Source of the DNA: CAVXEF01 sp963827315
GTDB lineage: Bacteria > Planctomycetota > Phycisphaerae > Sedimentisphaerales > Anaerobacaceae
Direction: 5' to 3'
DNA: 64,000 nt
Assembly (NCBI GenBank): GCA_963827315.1
Contig: CAWHAL010000004.1
Coordinates: 310,001 to 374,000, forward strand
Below the pieces are notes generated by a model. That model worked only from the letters and a program-made list of their open reading frames with translations, was not told the DNA's origin and did not search any database. Within the stretch, counting starts at the first letter, position 1, and every line of letters starts with the position of its first letter. The translations under genes and the position numbers were made by a program. Positions 15,954 to 24,605 of the stretch are shown here, in pieces.

Positions 15954-17000
15954 CTATTTTCGCCCCCGCATTATATAGAAAGTAAGCGCCATTAACTGCA
16001 GCAGGACGGCGAAGCCAAGCGTAATCATAACCGAATTGGCCCGGCTGGTGGGACTCATCAGAAACCATACAGTAATCAGTATGCAAAACAGGACGATAAC
16101 CTGCAGAACGCCGGCTATCAGTTTCGTTAATGAGAATTCGTCGAAAATCTCGGCGCGCTGAATGCTTTTTAACTGGTCTAAAATACTTATCAGCAATTGT
16201 TCCGTCCTGCCGGCTGGAATTTGCTCGGCTGAGGTTGCTTCTGTCTGTGGCTGGTCTGAGCCGTTGTGCCGCTGGGTGCTCTGCGGGTTCGGCTGCGATG
16301 GATTCGACGGGCTCACCACAAACTGAGTTTCTTTTGGTGGTTGCGACTGGTTTGTTTTCGGCGGCTGTGAATCAGCCTCTTTCGGTAATGGACTTGGCCG
16401 TTCCTCACGGGACTGCGGCTGAACAGCTGCCTTGGCGGTACAGCGGTGGAGCTGCTTGATGATGTTTGCTGCTTCTTTCATATTTACGGCACGATAATGC
16501 GGTCTGGAGGCGGGCAGCTCAAGTTGTTTATGGGTGGAGTAGTTTATTAATATGGTTTTGCAGCCGGCCTGCAGACCGGCTGCGACGTCACGGTCACTGT
16601 TGCCAATCATCCAGGATTGATTGAGGTCGATATTCATTTCGGCAGCGGCGGTCAACAGCATTCCGGGGGCCGGTTTTCTGTCGTCACTTTCTTTGCGGTA
16701 CTTTTCAACGACACCATCCGGATGATAAGGACAATAGTAGATGTGGTCCAGAGAGGCATTTTTTTCGGCGAGCAGCTGTTTTAATCGCTCGTGAATCTGG
16801 CTGAGGACTTTTTCTGTGATGATTCCGCGTGCTATGCCGGACTGATTGGAGACAACAACCAGTTTATATCCCATAGCCCTGAAGTCGGCAAGTGCTTCGG
16901 TGACACCGGCCAGCAACTTTACCTGGTCGGGGTGGTTGATGTAACCAGGGTCTTCGATGAGGGTGCCGTCACAGTCAAAAAATATTGCTTTATGAGACAT
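15954..17000 (-). CDS. HAD phosphatase (GmhB/HisB-like) with proline-rich linker and two-helix membrane tail
   Basis: Residues 1 to about 190 match D,D-heptose 1,7-bisphosphate 7-phosphatase (GmhB): FFDCDGTLIEDPGYI, VVSNQSGIARG, CPYHPDG, KPAPGML and MIGNSDRDVAAGLQAGCK. GmhB normally has a zinc loop CxH...CxC; the CPYH half is present but the second pair is replaced by KESDDRKP, so zinc binding is doubtful. After this come about 90 residues rich in Pro, Gln and Ser, then two membrane helices (about 290-312 and 322-342). Part of the linker (QFVVSPSNP) is encoded by a dispersed GATTCGACGGGCTCACCAC repeat. Its place between gmhA/hldE and the heptosyltransferase supports a role in ADP-heptose synthesis. 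The membrane tail is unusual. Confidence 0.85.
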   Translation of the reverse strand: MSHKAIFFDCDGTLIEDPGYINHPDQVKLLAGVTEALADFRAMGYKLVVVSNQSGIARGIITEKVLSQIHERLKQLLAEKNASLDHIYYCPYHPDGVVEKYRKESDDRKPAPGMLLTAAAEMNIDLNQSWMIGNSDRDVAAGLQAGCKTILINYSTHKQLELPASRPHYRAVNMKEAANIIKQLHRCTAKAAVQPQSREERPSPLPKEADSQPPKTNQSQPPKETQFVVSPSNPSQPNPQSTQRHNGSDQPQTEATSAEQIPAGRTEQLLISILDQLKSIQRAEIFDEFSLTKLIAGVLQVIVLFCILITVWFLMSPTSRANSVMITLGFAVLLQLMALTFYIMRGRK

Positions 17001-17016
17001 AGTGCTCCAATTTTTC

Positions 17017-17604
17017 TCAGTCGCAATTGCCTGAAAAGCTCTGCTCCACGAGGTCGCAGATTATGTGATAAGCGAGCTGGTGCATCTCCTGGCTGCGTGC
17101 TGTTGAATTTTTTGCGCAGAGACAGATGTCCGCGATTTTTTCGAGTCGGCTGTTGGCGGTGCCGGTGAAGGCGAGTACGATGGCGCCTTTTTCTTTCGCC
17201 AATTCGGCGGCGGCAATGACATTCGGGGAGGAGCCGCTGGTCGAAATGGTCCAGAGAACATCGCCTTTTTTGACCAGCGCTTCGACCTGCCTTGCGAATA
17301 CATTTTCGAAGCCATAATCGTTTGAAATCGATGTTAAGGCGGAGGTATCGGTTGTTAATGCAATCACCGGCAGGGCTTTTCGCTCGCGCTGGAATCTGCC
17401 GACAAGCTCGCAGGCTATGTGCTGAGCGTCGGCGGCAGAGCCTCCGTTGCCGCAGATGTAAAGGCGGCCATCCTGTTTCAGTGCCTTTGTAATCGTACCG
17501 GCGGCATCGATGATGGTTTTGATGCCGGTTGCTTCAAGTTCAGCCACCATTTTTTTGTGCGTTTCTATTGCTTTAGTAACTTGTTTTTTTGAATCAGCGT
17601 TCAT
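17017..17604 (-). CDS. gmhA: Sedoheptulose-7-phosphate isomerase (SIS domain)
   Basis: GmhA converts sedoheptulose 7-phosphate to D-glycero-D-manno-heptose 7-phosphate, the first step toward ADP-heptose. The 195-aa length is typical. It shows RLYICGNGGSAADAQHIACE (about 47-66), LTTDTSALTSISNDYGFE, TISTSGSSPNVIAAAELAKE and the C-terminal EMHQLAYHIICDLVE with conserved Glu and His. The ATG overlaps the hldE stop (ATGA), so translation is probably coupled. The DiaA-like paralogue family is an alternative, but the neighbourhood favours GmhA. Confidence 0.94.
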   Translation of the reverse strand: MNADSKKQVTKAIETHKKMVAELEATGIKTIIDAAGTITKALKQDGRLYICGNGGSAADAQHIACELVGRFQRERKALPVIALTTDTSALTSISNDYGFENVFARQVEALVKKGDVLWTISTSGSSPNVIAAAELAKEKGAIVLAFTGTANSRLEKIADICLCAKNSTARSQEMHQLAYHIICDLVEQSFSGNCD

Positions 17605-19112
17605 GGTTCGACAAGCTCACCACTTTCAGTATTTTTTGTGCCCAGCGATTTTATTTTTTCGATTGTTGCGGACGAGCTTTTTCCCTCGACAAGCGGAGCA
17701 AGGACGACCCTGCCGCCGCAGGATTCGACAACTTCTCGGCCGACGACGCCTTTTTCGGCCCAGTCCTGCCCTTTTACCAGTACGTCGGGCTTTAGTTGTT
17801 TGATTAGGTTCAACGGGTCGGGCTCATCGAAGATGGTTATGTAATCAACGGTTTCGAGGGCGGCAAGGACGGCGGCCCTGTCGTACTGGTTGTTAATCGG
17901 CCGGTCCGGACCTTTTATGGCTTTTGTGGAGTTGTCGCTGTTTAGTCCCACTACGACTATGTCGCCCTGAGACCTGCAGAACTTGAGAAACTCAATATGG
18001 CCTCTGTGCACGACATCAAAACAGCCGTTGGTAAAAACGATGCTTTTCTTTTGCCTTCGATGCCAGTTGAGTTCTTCAGCGAGTGAATCGGCGGGTCGGA
18101 GTTTGCCGGTTTTGCCTCGCGTTTGTCCGATGATTTCGTTGATGATTTCTTCAATGGTTACGGTCGCTACGCCGAATTTTTCTACTTCGATTCCGCCGGT
18201 TATGTTGGATAGCTGAACGGCGGTCAGGTAGTCGCAGTTTGCAGCGAGTGTTATCGCCAGTGTTGCCAGAACCACATCGCCGGCGCCAGTTACGTCATAA
18301 ACTTTGCGAGTCCTGGTGGGTACGATTTCGCCGGTGTTTGCGGTTTTCAGATAAGCCCCATCGCGGTCGAGTGTGATTACGACGGCCTCGACGTTTAGTT
18401 TTTTTGCGAGCTGTTCAGCCGCTGCCGCTGCTGCCTGAGGGTTTTCAATTTCAAAGCCTACGGCCAGCGAGGCTTCTTCGCGGTTCGGCGTAATCAGAGT
18501 AGCGCCGCTGTACTTCGAATAGTCACTGGTGGGCGAAGGGTCAACGAGGACCTTTTTGCCGGTCTTTTTTGCCTGCTGTATCATTTGCCTGCAAAGTGAG
18601 GCGCTTAGCAGGCCTTTGTTGTAATCCTGAAGGCAGACGATGTCAGCCTGCTTTAATTTGTCTTTGTAACTTTTCAAAATCGTTTCGTATTGCTCATCGG
18701 ACAGAGGTTCTGTGGATTCCTCGTCCATTCTGAATAGCTGCTGCTGGTGGCGGTGCTGCGCAAGACCTATCAGTCTCTGTTTGCAAATGGTGGGGCGGTC
18801 TGTAATGTCGAGTATAGCGGTAGTGTCGGCTCCGATTTCCGTAAGCAGCTTTCTGAGGGTTTTGCCATTTTGGTCGCTTCCGACGACACCGAGACAAACA
18901 GGGACTGCACCGAGAGCCGCGAGGTCGGCAGCGACAGCACCTGCTCCGCCACAACTGTGTGTGGTACTGCGAACCTTCAGCACGGGGACGGGGGCCTCGG
19001 GACTTATTCGCAGTGCATCGCCATAGATGTAAACGTCGAGCATAAAATCGCCCACGACCAAAACTTTCGGCGAGCCGAGGTTAGTTACCGTTTTTAAGAG
19101 TTTTTCATACAT
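17601..19112 (-). CDS. hldE: Bifunctional heptose-7-phosphate kinase / heptose-1-phosphate adenylyltransferase
   Basis: HldE (RfaE) phosphorylates heptose 7-phosphate and later adenylates heptose 1-phosphate. The 503-aa protein has an N-terminal ribokinase-like domain (about 1-335: VLVVGDFMLDVYIYGDALRI, RTTHSCGGAGAVA-like region, DVTGAGDVVLATLAI with the catalytic Asp). The C-terminal nucleotidyltransferase domain has VFTNGCFDVVHRGHIEFLKF and GLNSDNSTKAIKGPDRPI. Both active sites look intact. The last residues (ESGELVEP) are encoded by a GTTCGACAAGCTCACCAC repeat, so the C-terminus was probably extended by that element. It lies 19 nt after lpxK and overlaps gmhA. Confidence 0.95.
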   Translation of the reverse strand: MYEKLLKTVTNLGSPKVLVVGDFMLDVYIYGDALRISPEAPVPVLKVRSTTHSCGGAGAVAADLAALGAVPVCLGVVGSDQNGKTLRKLLTEIGADTTAILDITDRPTICKQRLIGLAQHRHQQQLFRMDEESTEPLSDEQYETILKSYKDKLKQADIVCLQDYNKGLLSASLCRQMIQQAKKTGKKVLVDPSPTSDYSKYSGATLITPNREEASLAVGFEIENPQAAAAAAEQLAKKLNVEAVVITLDRDGAYLKTANTGEIVPTRTRKVYDVTGAGDVVLATLAITLAANCDYLTAVQLSNITGGIEVEKFGVATVTIEEIINEIIGQTRGKTGKLRPADSLAEELNWHRRQKKSIVFTNGCFDVVHRGHIEFLKFCRSQGDIVVVGLNSDNSTKAIKGPDRPINNQYDRAAVLAALETVDYITIFDEPDPLNLIKQLKPDVLVKGQDWAEKGVVGREVVESCGGRVVLAPLVEGKSSSATIEKIKSLGTKNTESGELVEP

Positions 19113-19131
19113 TCTGTGGAAGGACTATTTT

Positions 19132-20242
19132 TTATTTTGTTATTATTTTCCCAGCAATTTTACCCGCTAATGCGTTTTCAATCAACTGTGTTATTTTGTC
19201 TTCTCCGCTGATAAATTTTAGCTCAATTGCCAGATAGGCAAGCGGGATGTCTTTTTTAACCGGTGATAATTGAGTAATTTTGGTCCAGTCTTTCTGTGTG
19301 GTCAGTACAAAATCCACTCCCAAATCTGCGGCCTGCTCATAGATGCCGGCTAAACAGTTATCGGTATACCGATGATGGTCGTCGTAGATTTTCGAGCCGA
19401 CTATATTGCAGCCGAGTTCGTTGACGGTATTGAAAAATGCATCGGGATTGGCTATTCCACAAAAGGCAAGTATTCTTTTATCCTTTAGTTCATCGATATT
19501 GATTTTTCTGCCGTCAACGGATTTGGCATAAATGGGTTTGTGCATCGAGTGTGCAATTGTCATATCAGGATTGATGAGTCGTAGTTTTTTTTCAAGCTCA
19601 GCCAATTTATCCTCGCCGACCTGGTTGCATCTGGTAATGACTACGGCGTCAGCTCGCTTCAGTGCGACAGCAGGTTCTCGCAGTAATCCAGCCGGCAGCA
19701 TTTTGTCGTAGCCTAAGGGGGAGGTTGCGTCAATCGTTACAATGTCAAGGTCTCTGGCCAATCTGCGATGTTGAAATCCATCGTCCATAATCAATACGTT
19801 TGCACCGAGCTCCTCGACGGCTTCGCGCCGCTGCGACGCGGTCAGGGTTTACAATTACTTTCGCCTGCGGACAGCCTTCAGCGAGAATTGCCGGCTCATC
19901 GATTCTCGTTGCTCGTCGCTCGTTGCTCGGCCCTCGTATTTGAGCGTGCGTTTTATAACCTCTGGTCAGGATAGCGCAGGGAATATTTTTGTTTTGCAGG
20001 AATCTGCATATCCAGATTACAAGCGGGGTTTTGCCGGTTCCGCCGACCGTAATGTTTCCTACGCTTATGACTGGCACGCCAGCGGTATGGACCTTCAGCC
20101 AGCCTCTGGAATACAAAAAATTGCGAAGCCGGATAGCAACCGAATAAACCCATGCAGCTATTGACAGAAAGAAACGCAAGAGCATTGGTCCTAAACCAGT
20201 GCTTCGGCCTGAAATCAATTTTCGATAAGCTTCCTGATTCAA
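19132..20242 (-). pseudogene. lpxK: Tetraacyldisaccharide 4'-kinase lpxK, apparently frameshifted
   Basis: LpxK phosphorylates lipid A disaccharide at the inner membrane. The N-terminal part (TTG start 20242 with AAAGGG upstream) has SVGNITVGGTGKTPLVIWIC, a P-loop, and AILTRGY. The downstream part in another frame has LIMDDGFQHRRLARDLDIV and LLREP. The frames join near 19824-19829 at CGCGCC: restoring a missing CG, or removing one base, gives AAAREAVEELGANVLIMDDG. Just before, residues GPSNERRATRID come from a GAGCGACGAGCAACGAG repeat (19903-19938) not expected in the family. The gene is first in the LPS operon and normally essential in LPS makers, so sequencing error or a working variant is as likely as a real null. 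Confidence 0.85.
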
Positions 20243-20404
20243 CTGTAATACCCTTTTTCAGCAATTGCTTCCCGTGACAAGGATATATAGGCTACACCTA
20301 AATCTTATTTTTTGCCACAAAAATCAACTTTCGCAAAGATGGGGGTGCTCAAGCACCCTATACAAAACTAATGCCGTTATTTTGTAGAAAAAAATAATAT
20401 TTTG

Positions 20405-20433
20405 TTTGCACAGCTTAGGTTTTATGTTATAAT
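20405..20433 (+). promoter_or_regulatory. Putative sigma70 promoter of the cold-shock gene, with about 100-nt leader
   Basis: TTTGCA (20405-20410), a 17-bp spacer and a perfect TATAAT (20428-20433) precede the cold-shock gene. The start near 20440 gives a 5' leader of about 100 nt that contains a TACCTC...GAGGTA inverted repeat (about 20470-20498). Long structured leaders are typical of cspA-type genes. Upstream, GGGTGCTCAAGCACCC (20344-20359) is a small hairpin. Confidence 0.6.
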
Positions 20434-20538
20434 TGCTCTTTACAGGGTTATTCTTTCATCTCTCGAGAGTACCTCCTGATAAATTAGCATGAGAGGTATT
20501 ATTTACGTGCTCTGGAAACAGAGGCAAGGAGAAGTACA

Positions 20539-20742
20539 GTGAGTACAGGTAAAGTAAAATGGTTTAACGCAAGTAAGGGCTATGGATTTATCACTCCGGA
20601 TGGCGGCGGCGAAGATTTGTTCATCCATCATACGGAGATAAAGACAGCGGGCTATGCGACTCTTGATGGAGGTCAGGCAGTCCAGTTCGAGGTTGGCCAG
20701 GGCAAAAAAGGCCCATGTGCCACCAATGTAGCACCCGCCTGA
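20539..20742 (+). CDS. Cold-shock-domain protein (CspA family)
   Basis: The 67-aa OB-fold protein starts at GTG 20539 after AAGGAGAA. RNP1 is KGYGFITP (residues 14-21) and RNP2 is DLFIHH (about 27-32), with the KWFN aromatic patch near the N-terminus. It binds single-stranded RNA or DNA and acts as an RNA chaperone. It is monocistronic, with its own promoter upstream and a strong terminator downstream. Whether it is cold-induced cannot be told; the long leader would allow it. Confidence 0.95.
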   Translation: MSTGKVKWFNASKGYGFITPDGGGEDLFIHHTEIKTAGYATLDGGQAVQFEVGQGKKGPCATNVAPA

Positions 20743-20766
20743 TAAAGGTCAAAGCGTTCAGAAACC

Positions 20767-20810
20767 ACCCCCAGGTTTTGCTTTTGCAAAAAGCCCTGGG
20801 GGTTTTTTTA
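20767..20810 (+). terminator. Rho-independent terminator after the cold-shock gene
   Basis: ACCCCCAGG (20767-20775) pairs with CCTGGGGGT (20795-20803). An inner TTTTGC/GCAAAA stem extends the hairpin, and a T-run follows. Confidence 0.92.
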
Positions 20811-20877
20811 CATCTTGTGTTCTTTTCGTTTCATCATCTTGCGAGCGACATACGATATACGCAAGACTAACCACCAA

Positions 20878-21957
20878 TCACTGTTTGATTTTTTCGATGA
20901 TGGCGTCGGCCATTTCGCTTGTGCCGACGGCGGTTGGGTCGTTGCGGTCGGCTTTCATATCGTAAGTAACGCTTTTGCCTTCGGCAATTACGGCAGCGAC
21001 AGCGTTTTCGAGCTTATCAGCCTCTGATTTTTTGCCTAAATGCCTTAGCATCAAAACGCCGCTAAGTATCAAGGCTGTCGGGTTGACTTTATTTTGGCCT
21101 TTGTATTTCGGAGCGCTGCCATGGGTAGCCTCGAAGATGGCGGCTTTTTCGCCGATATTGGCGCCGGGAGCGACGCCGAGGCCTCCAACCAAGCCGGCAC
21201 ACAAATCACTTATAATATCACCATAAAGATTGGGCAGCACAAGCACATCATAAAGCTCAGGCTTTTGAATCAACTGCATGCACATATTGTCTACGATGCG
21301 GTCCTCAAATTCGATGTCCGGGTAATTTTTTGCGACTTGTCGGCTCACTTCGAGCCACAGGCCATCGGTAAACTTCATAATGTTTGCCTTGTGCACGCTC
21401 GTTACTTTTCGGCGGCCCATTTTGCGAGCATAGTCGAATGCAAAACGGACGATGCGCTGCGTAGCTTTGGCCGAGATGGGCTTTATGCTTATTCCGGAAT
21501 CAGGGGCTATTTGTTTTTTGCTGTGTTTGTTCAGCCAGTTGATTATCTCGGCGGTGTCGTCTTTACCTTTTTCAAATTCGATGCCCGCATAAAGGTCTTC
21601 AGTGTTTTCCCTTACTACGACAAGGTCTATATCTGAGTAGCGGCTTCGTACCCCTTTATAACTTTTGCAGGGTCTCAGGCAGGCGTACAAATCGAGGCTC
21701 TGTCGCAGATGGACGTTTATACTTCTGTAGCCGGTCCCTACCGGCGTTGTTATGGGGGCCTTTAAGGCGACGCCGGTTTTTTTGATTGAGTCGACCGTAG
21801 CATCCGGCAGGGGGGTGCCGAGCCTCGCCATTACGTCCGTACCGGCTTCGGCCAATTGCCATTTGATTCCGGCACCAGTGGCGTCGATACATCTGCGGGC
21901 CGCCTCAGCAATTTCCGGACCGACCCCATCGCCTGTGATTAGCGTTACTGTTGTCAT
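20878..21957 (-). CDS. NAD-dependent isocitrate dehydrogenase (isocitrate/isopropylmalate dehydrogenase family)
   Basis: The 359-aa protein has the family start LITGDGVGPEIAEAA and the substrate loop TGYRSINVHLRQSLDLYACL. RENTEDLYAGIEF is more typical of isocitrate than isopropylmalate dehydrogenases. Lys in HKANIMKFTDGLW, NLYGDIISDLCAGLVGGLG (metal Asp) and HGSAPKYKGQNKVNPTA complete the set. The nucleotide loop lacks the KxxxY...R pattern of NADP enzymes, so NAD use is inferred, as in IDH3-like bacterial enzymes. It oxidises isocitrate to 2-oxoglutarate in the TCA cycle. It is a single minus-strand gene. Homoisocitrate or isopropylmalate dehydrogenase are less likely alternatives. Confidence 0.88.
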   Translation of the reverse strand: MTTVTLITGDGVGPEIAEAARRCIDATGAGIKWQLAEAGTDVMARLGTPLPDATVDSIKKTGVALKAPITTPVGTGYRSINVHLRQSLDLYACLRPCKSYKGVRSRYSDIDLVVVRENTEDLYAGIEFEKGKDDTAEIINWLNKHSKKQIAPDSGISIKPISAKATQRIVRFAFDYARKMGRRKVTSVHKANIMKFTDGLWLEVSRQVAKNYPDIEFEDRIVDNMCMQLIQKPELYDVLVLPNLYGDIISDLCAGLVGGLGVAPGANIGEKAAIFEATHGSAPKYKGQNKVNPTALILSGVLMLRHLGKKSEADKLENAVAAVIAEGKSVTYDMKADRNDPTAVGTSEMADAIIEKIKQ

Positions 21958-22099
21958 CTTCCAATACTCCCAGTTTTTGTAAATTATGCTATTGTCTAAG
22001 GGCTAAAGTGTCAACGATGGGATTTGCCCTGTACCAGAGCGGTACAGGGTTTGTTACTCATAAAATAGCCGAACTTGGCCTGTCTGCGAGCAATTAGTG

Positions 22100-22128
22100 T
22101 TGACATTTTCCAAACGTTAATTTAACTT
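22100..22128 (+). promoter_or_regulatory. Putative promoter of tRNA-Lys
   Basis: A perfect TTGACA (22100-22105), a 17-bp spacer and TAACTT (22123-22128, weak) lie 18 nt upstream of the tRNA. Further upstream, a perfect 9-bp hairpin CCCTGTACC/GGTACAGGG (22027-22049) lies between the divergent isocitrate dehydrogenase gene and this promoter. Confidence 0.5.
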
Positions 22129-22146
22129 TTCGTTTTAGTCGTTTCC

Positions 22147-22219
22147 GGGAGTGTAGCTCAGGCGGTAGAGCAACGCACTTTTAATGCGTAGGTCCTGGGT
22201 TCGAGTCCCAGCACTCTCA
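22147..22219 (+). tRNA. tRNA-Lys (anticodon TTT)
   Basis: The 73-nt cloverleaf has acceptor stem GGGAGTG/CACTCTC with one G-U pair, D arm TAGCTCAGGCGGTAGAGCA, anticodon arm ACGCA-CTTTTAA-TGCGT with TTT in the loop, and T arm CTGGG-TTCGAGT-CCCAG. The discriminator is A and no CCA is encoded. Confidence 0.97.
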
Positions 22220-22321
22220 TTCATTCGGCCAATCATCATCAGTTGGTACAATTGGGGCGATTTCCATCCTTTTGCTTCTGCTCAGGATACGCAATTATTT
22301 GCAAAAAAATCGAAAAAATAC

Positions 22322-22355
22322 TTGACTAATTCAAACAAATGTTTTAAACTTTAGT
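22322..22355 (+). promoter_or_regulatory. Promoter with overlapping imperfect palindrome upstream of the TetR gene
   Basis: TTGACT (22322-22327), a 17-bp spacer and TAAACT (22345-22350) form a sigma70-like promoter 34 nt before the TetR start codon. The same bases form an imperfect inverted repeat, ACTAATTCAAAC (about 22325-22336) against GTTTTAAACTTTAGT (22341-22355). This would suit autoregulation by the TetR protein (inference). Confidence 0.5.
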
Positions 22356-22383
22356 ATGAAACAGTCGATTAAGGAGAATCTAT

Positions 22384-23055
22384 ATGGCTTCAGATAATAA
22401 CAGGGCTGATTATAGGTCCGATAAACGCGTTCAGGAACGGTTACTGGATGCGGCGGAGGGGCTTTTCTGCGAATGTGGATTTGCCGGTACGAGCATCCGT
22501 GAAATTGCCGCTGCAGCTAAGTGCAATCTCGCATCTGTCAGCTACTACTTCGGCGGAAAAGAGAAATTGTACACCGATGTTTGGCGTCGCCATCTGCTTG
22601 TTATGCGAGACAGCCAGATTGTGAGCATCGAAAAGGTAATGTCAGCGAATCAGGGCAAACCTTGCTTAGAAGATTTGCTTCGGTCCTTTGCAGAGGCATT
22701 TATCGGCCCATTGGTGGATGAAGCCAAAAGCGGCCGACTTATCAAGCTTATGACGCGGGAAATGCTGGACAGGCACCTGCCGCCAAACATGTTCGTAGAT
22801 GAGATGATTAACCCTACTTTGGGCGCTATGCAGAAAGCCTTAGTTAAGACCTGCCCCGGCCTGCAGGAATCGCAGATAACACTGGTGGTATTTTCCATCG
22901 TTGGACAATTGATACATGCGGTGCGGGTGAGAACTATGTTTGAAGGAAGCGACCGCAGGGACCTGCCGATTTTCGATTTGGCTGAAATGGTTGACCATAT
23001 TATCAAATTTTCTGCGGCTGGGATTCGTGCTTATGCCAGCGAAACAACGAAATGA
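22384..23055 (+). CDS. TetR/AcrR-family regulator, CecR-like (DUF1956 C-terminus)
   Basis: The 223-aa protein has a TetR helix-turn-helix: RLLDAAEGLFCECGFAGTSI, then REIAAAAKCNLASVSYYFGG (about residues 37-58). The C-terminal ligand domain reads LIKLMTREMLDRHLPPNMF and LVVFSIVGQLIHAVRVRTMF, as in CecR (YbiH) regulators, which control efflux and membrane-fusion genes. An AAGGAG site precedes the ATG. Its TGA overlaps an in-frame ATG of the outer-membrane factor gene (ATGA). It heads the efflux operon, so it most likely represses its own promoter and the pump until a toxic ligand binds. Confidence 0.92.
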   Translation: MASDNNRADYRSDKRVQERLLDAAEGLFCECGFAGTSIREIAAAAKCNLASVSYYFGGKEKLYTDVWRRHLLVMRDSQIVSIEKVMSANQGKPCLEDLLRSFAEAFIGPLVDEAKSGRLIKLMTREMLDRHLPPNMFVDEMINPTLGAMQKALVKTCPGLQESQITLVVFSIVGQLIHAVRVRTMFEGSDRRDLPIFDLAEMVDHIIKFSAAGIRAYASETTK

Positions 23056-23099
23056 AAAGGCGAATGTTTATCGGGCGTGTGGTTTGTTGGTCTGAGGAT

Positions 23100-24605
23100 A
23101 TGAAAGTTTTGCGGCTAAAATACAGTTTGCTTGTGCTGTGTATGCTGTTTTTGTTTCAATTGGCTGGCTGCACCAGCAGCGAACAGTTTTACGAAGAGGC
23201 ATATCTATCCAGAACTGCTGCGTACGAGCGGTGGAAGGATGCCAGACAGACACAGGAAAAAACTCAAACCAGCGTAAGCGGTGATTTGAGCATGTCGGAC
23301 TGCCTAAAGCTGGTGCTTACCAACAACAAGAGTCTCCAGCGAGCAGTTGAGGAAAAGGAAATTGCGCGAGGGGAAAGGCTGATATCTTATTCGGCGATTT
23401 TGCCGAGCGTCGATTTTGCGGGCGATTATACGCGACTTGATAAGACACAATCTATTGCCGGCTTTACGATAGGAGATGTGGACAACTATTCCTCCAGCCT
23501 GAGAGTTACTCAGCCGGTCTTTGCCGGCGGCTCAATAATTGCGAAGCTGAATTCGGCGAAACTATTTTCACTGCTTACCGACCAGTCTATTCGTGCGGTA
23601 ACAGAGGAAGTGCTTTACGCTGCCCAGAAGGCCTATTTAGACGTATTGCTGAATCAGCACCTGCTGGAGATAAGTGCCGATGCGGTGCGGTCTGCGGAGG
23701 CGCATCTTGACAGCGTCAAACAAAGGCGAGAAGGGGGTGTGGCGTCCGGTTTCGACGTGCTGCGGGCAGAGGTGGAGCTGTCGAATTTCAAGGCTGAACA
23801 TATACAGAATAAGAACGCAATCAATGTCTCAAAGTCCAAGCTTCTTAAAATAATGGGCGTTTCTCAGGACAGCAACATCGTTCTATCGGACAAGCTGGAA
23901 TATATGCCGTGGGACGTGAGTATGGAAGAGGCTGTCGAGACAGCTTTTCAGCGTCGGCCTGATTTGTTCAAGCGGCAGCTCGATATAAAATGGCAGAAAG
24001 AACAGCTCAACATAGCGAAGAGTCGATGGTGGCCGAGGATTGACGGTTATTACGAGAACATCTGGTCGAAGCCCGACCCTCACAGCAGCGTAGAGATTGA
24101 TTGGGGACGTGCCTGGCAGACAGGTATTACTGCGACGCTGCCTGTATTCGATGGTTTCGCCCGCGAGGGTGCGATTATCCAGCAGAAGGCGAGATTTAAA
24201 CAGGCGCAGATAGATTTAGTAGACGCCGAAGAGACGGCATTGTTTGAACTGACCAAGGCACTGCTGAGTATCGAGGATTCGCAGGAATTTGTGGAGTCTC
24301 AGCTGTTGAACCTTGCGAGGGCGAAAGAGGGGCTGCGACTTGCCGAGGTTGGTTATAGGGAGGGTACCAATACACAAGTCGAAATGATAGATGCACAGGC
24401 TGCTTTGACAAAGGCAAGGGCATTTTATTACCAGGCTATTTATTCACATATGATTGCCAAGCTGGATTTGCAAAAGGCGATGGGGACTATGACAACTTTT
24501 GAGGCTGCCCAATCTGAAAACCAAGCCAGCAGTCATAAATCAGAAACTTTAAAAGAAGAAGCTCCAACGACTTTTTTTGTTGAAACCCAAGAGCAGGCAA
24601 AATGA
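23100..24605 (+). CDS. TolC-like outer-membrane efflux lipoprotein (OMF)
   Basis: I start at ATG 23100, because a classic lipoprotein signal follows (hydrophobic SLLVLCMLFLFQLAGC, lipobox LAGC). ATG 23052, in ATGA overlap with the TetR stop, is the alternative and would add 16 residues. The mature protein has two OEP repeats: MSDCLKLVLTNNKSLQRAV near its start, then SYSAILPSVDF-type and VTQPVFAGGSI strands, and the second-half ATLPVFDGFAREGAI with long coiled-coil helices. It forms the outer-membrane duct of the tripartite pump encoded with the two genes downstream. The C-terminal 30 residues are polar and probably disordered. Confidence 0.92.
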   Translation: MKVLRLKYSLLVLCMLFLFQLAGCTSSEQFYEEAYLSRTAAYERWKDARQTQEKTQTSVSGDLSMSDCLKLVLTNNKSLQRAVEEKEIARGERLISYSAILPSVDFAGDYTRLDKTQSIAGFTIGDVDNYSSSLRVTQPVFAGGSIIAKLNSAKLFSLLTDQSIRAVTEEVLYAAQKAYLDVLLNQHLLEISADAVRSAEAHLDSVKQRREGGVASGFDVLRAEVELSNFKAEHIQNKNAINVSKSKLLKIMGVSQDSNIVLSDKLEYMPWDVSMEEAVETAFQRRPDLFKRQLDIKWQKEQLNIAKSRWWPRIDGYYENIWSKPDPHSSVEIDWGRAWQTGITATLPVFDGFAREGAIIQQKARFKQAQIDLVDAEETALFELTKALLSIEDSQEFVESQLLNLARAKEGLRLAEVGYREGTNTQVEMIDAQAALTKARAFYYQAIYSHMIAKLDLQKAMGTMTTFEAAQSENQASSHKSETLKEEAPTTFFVETQEQAK

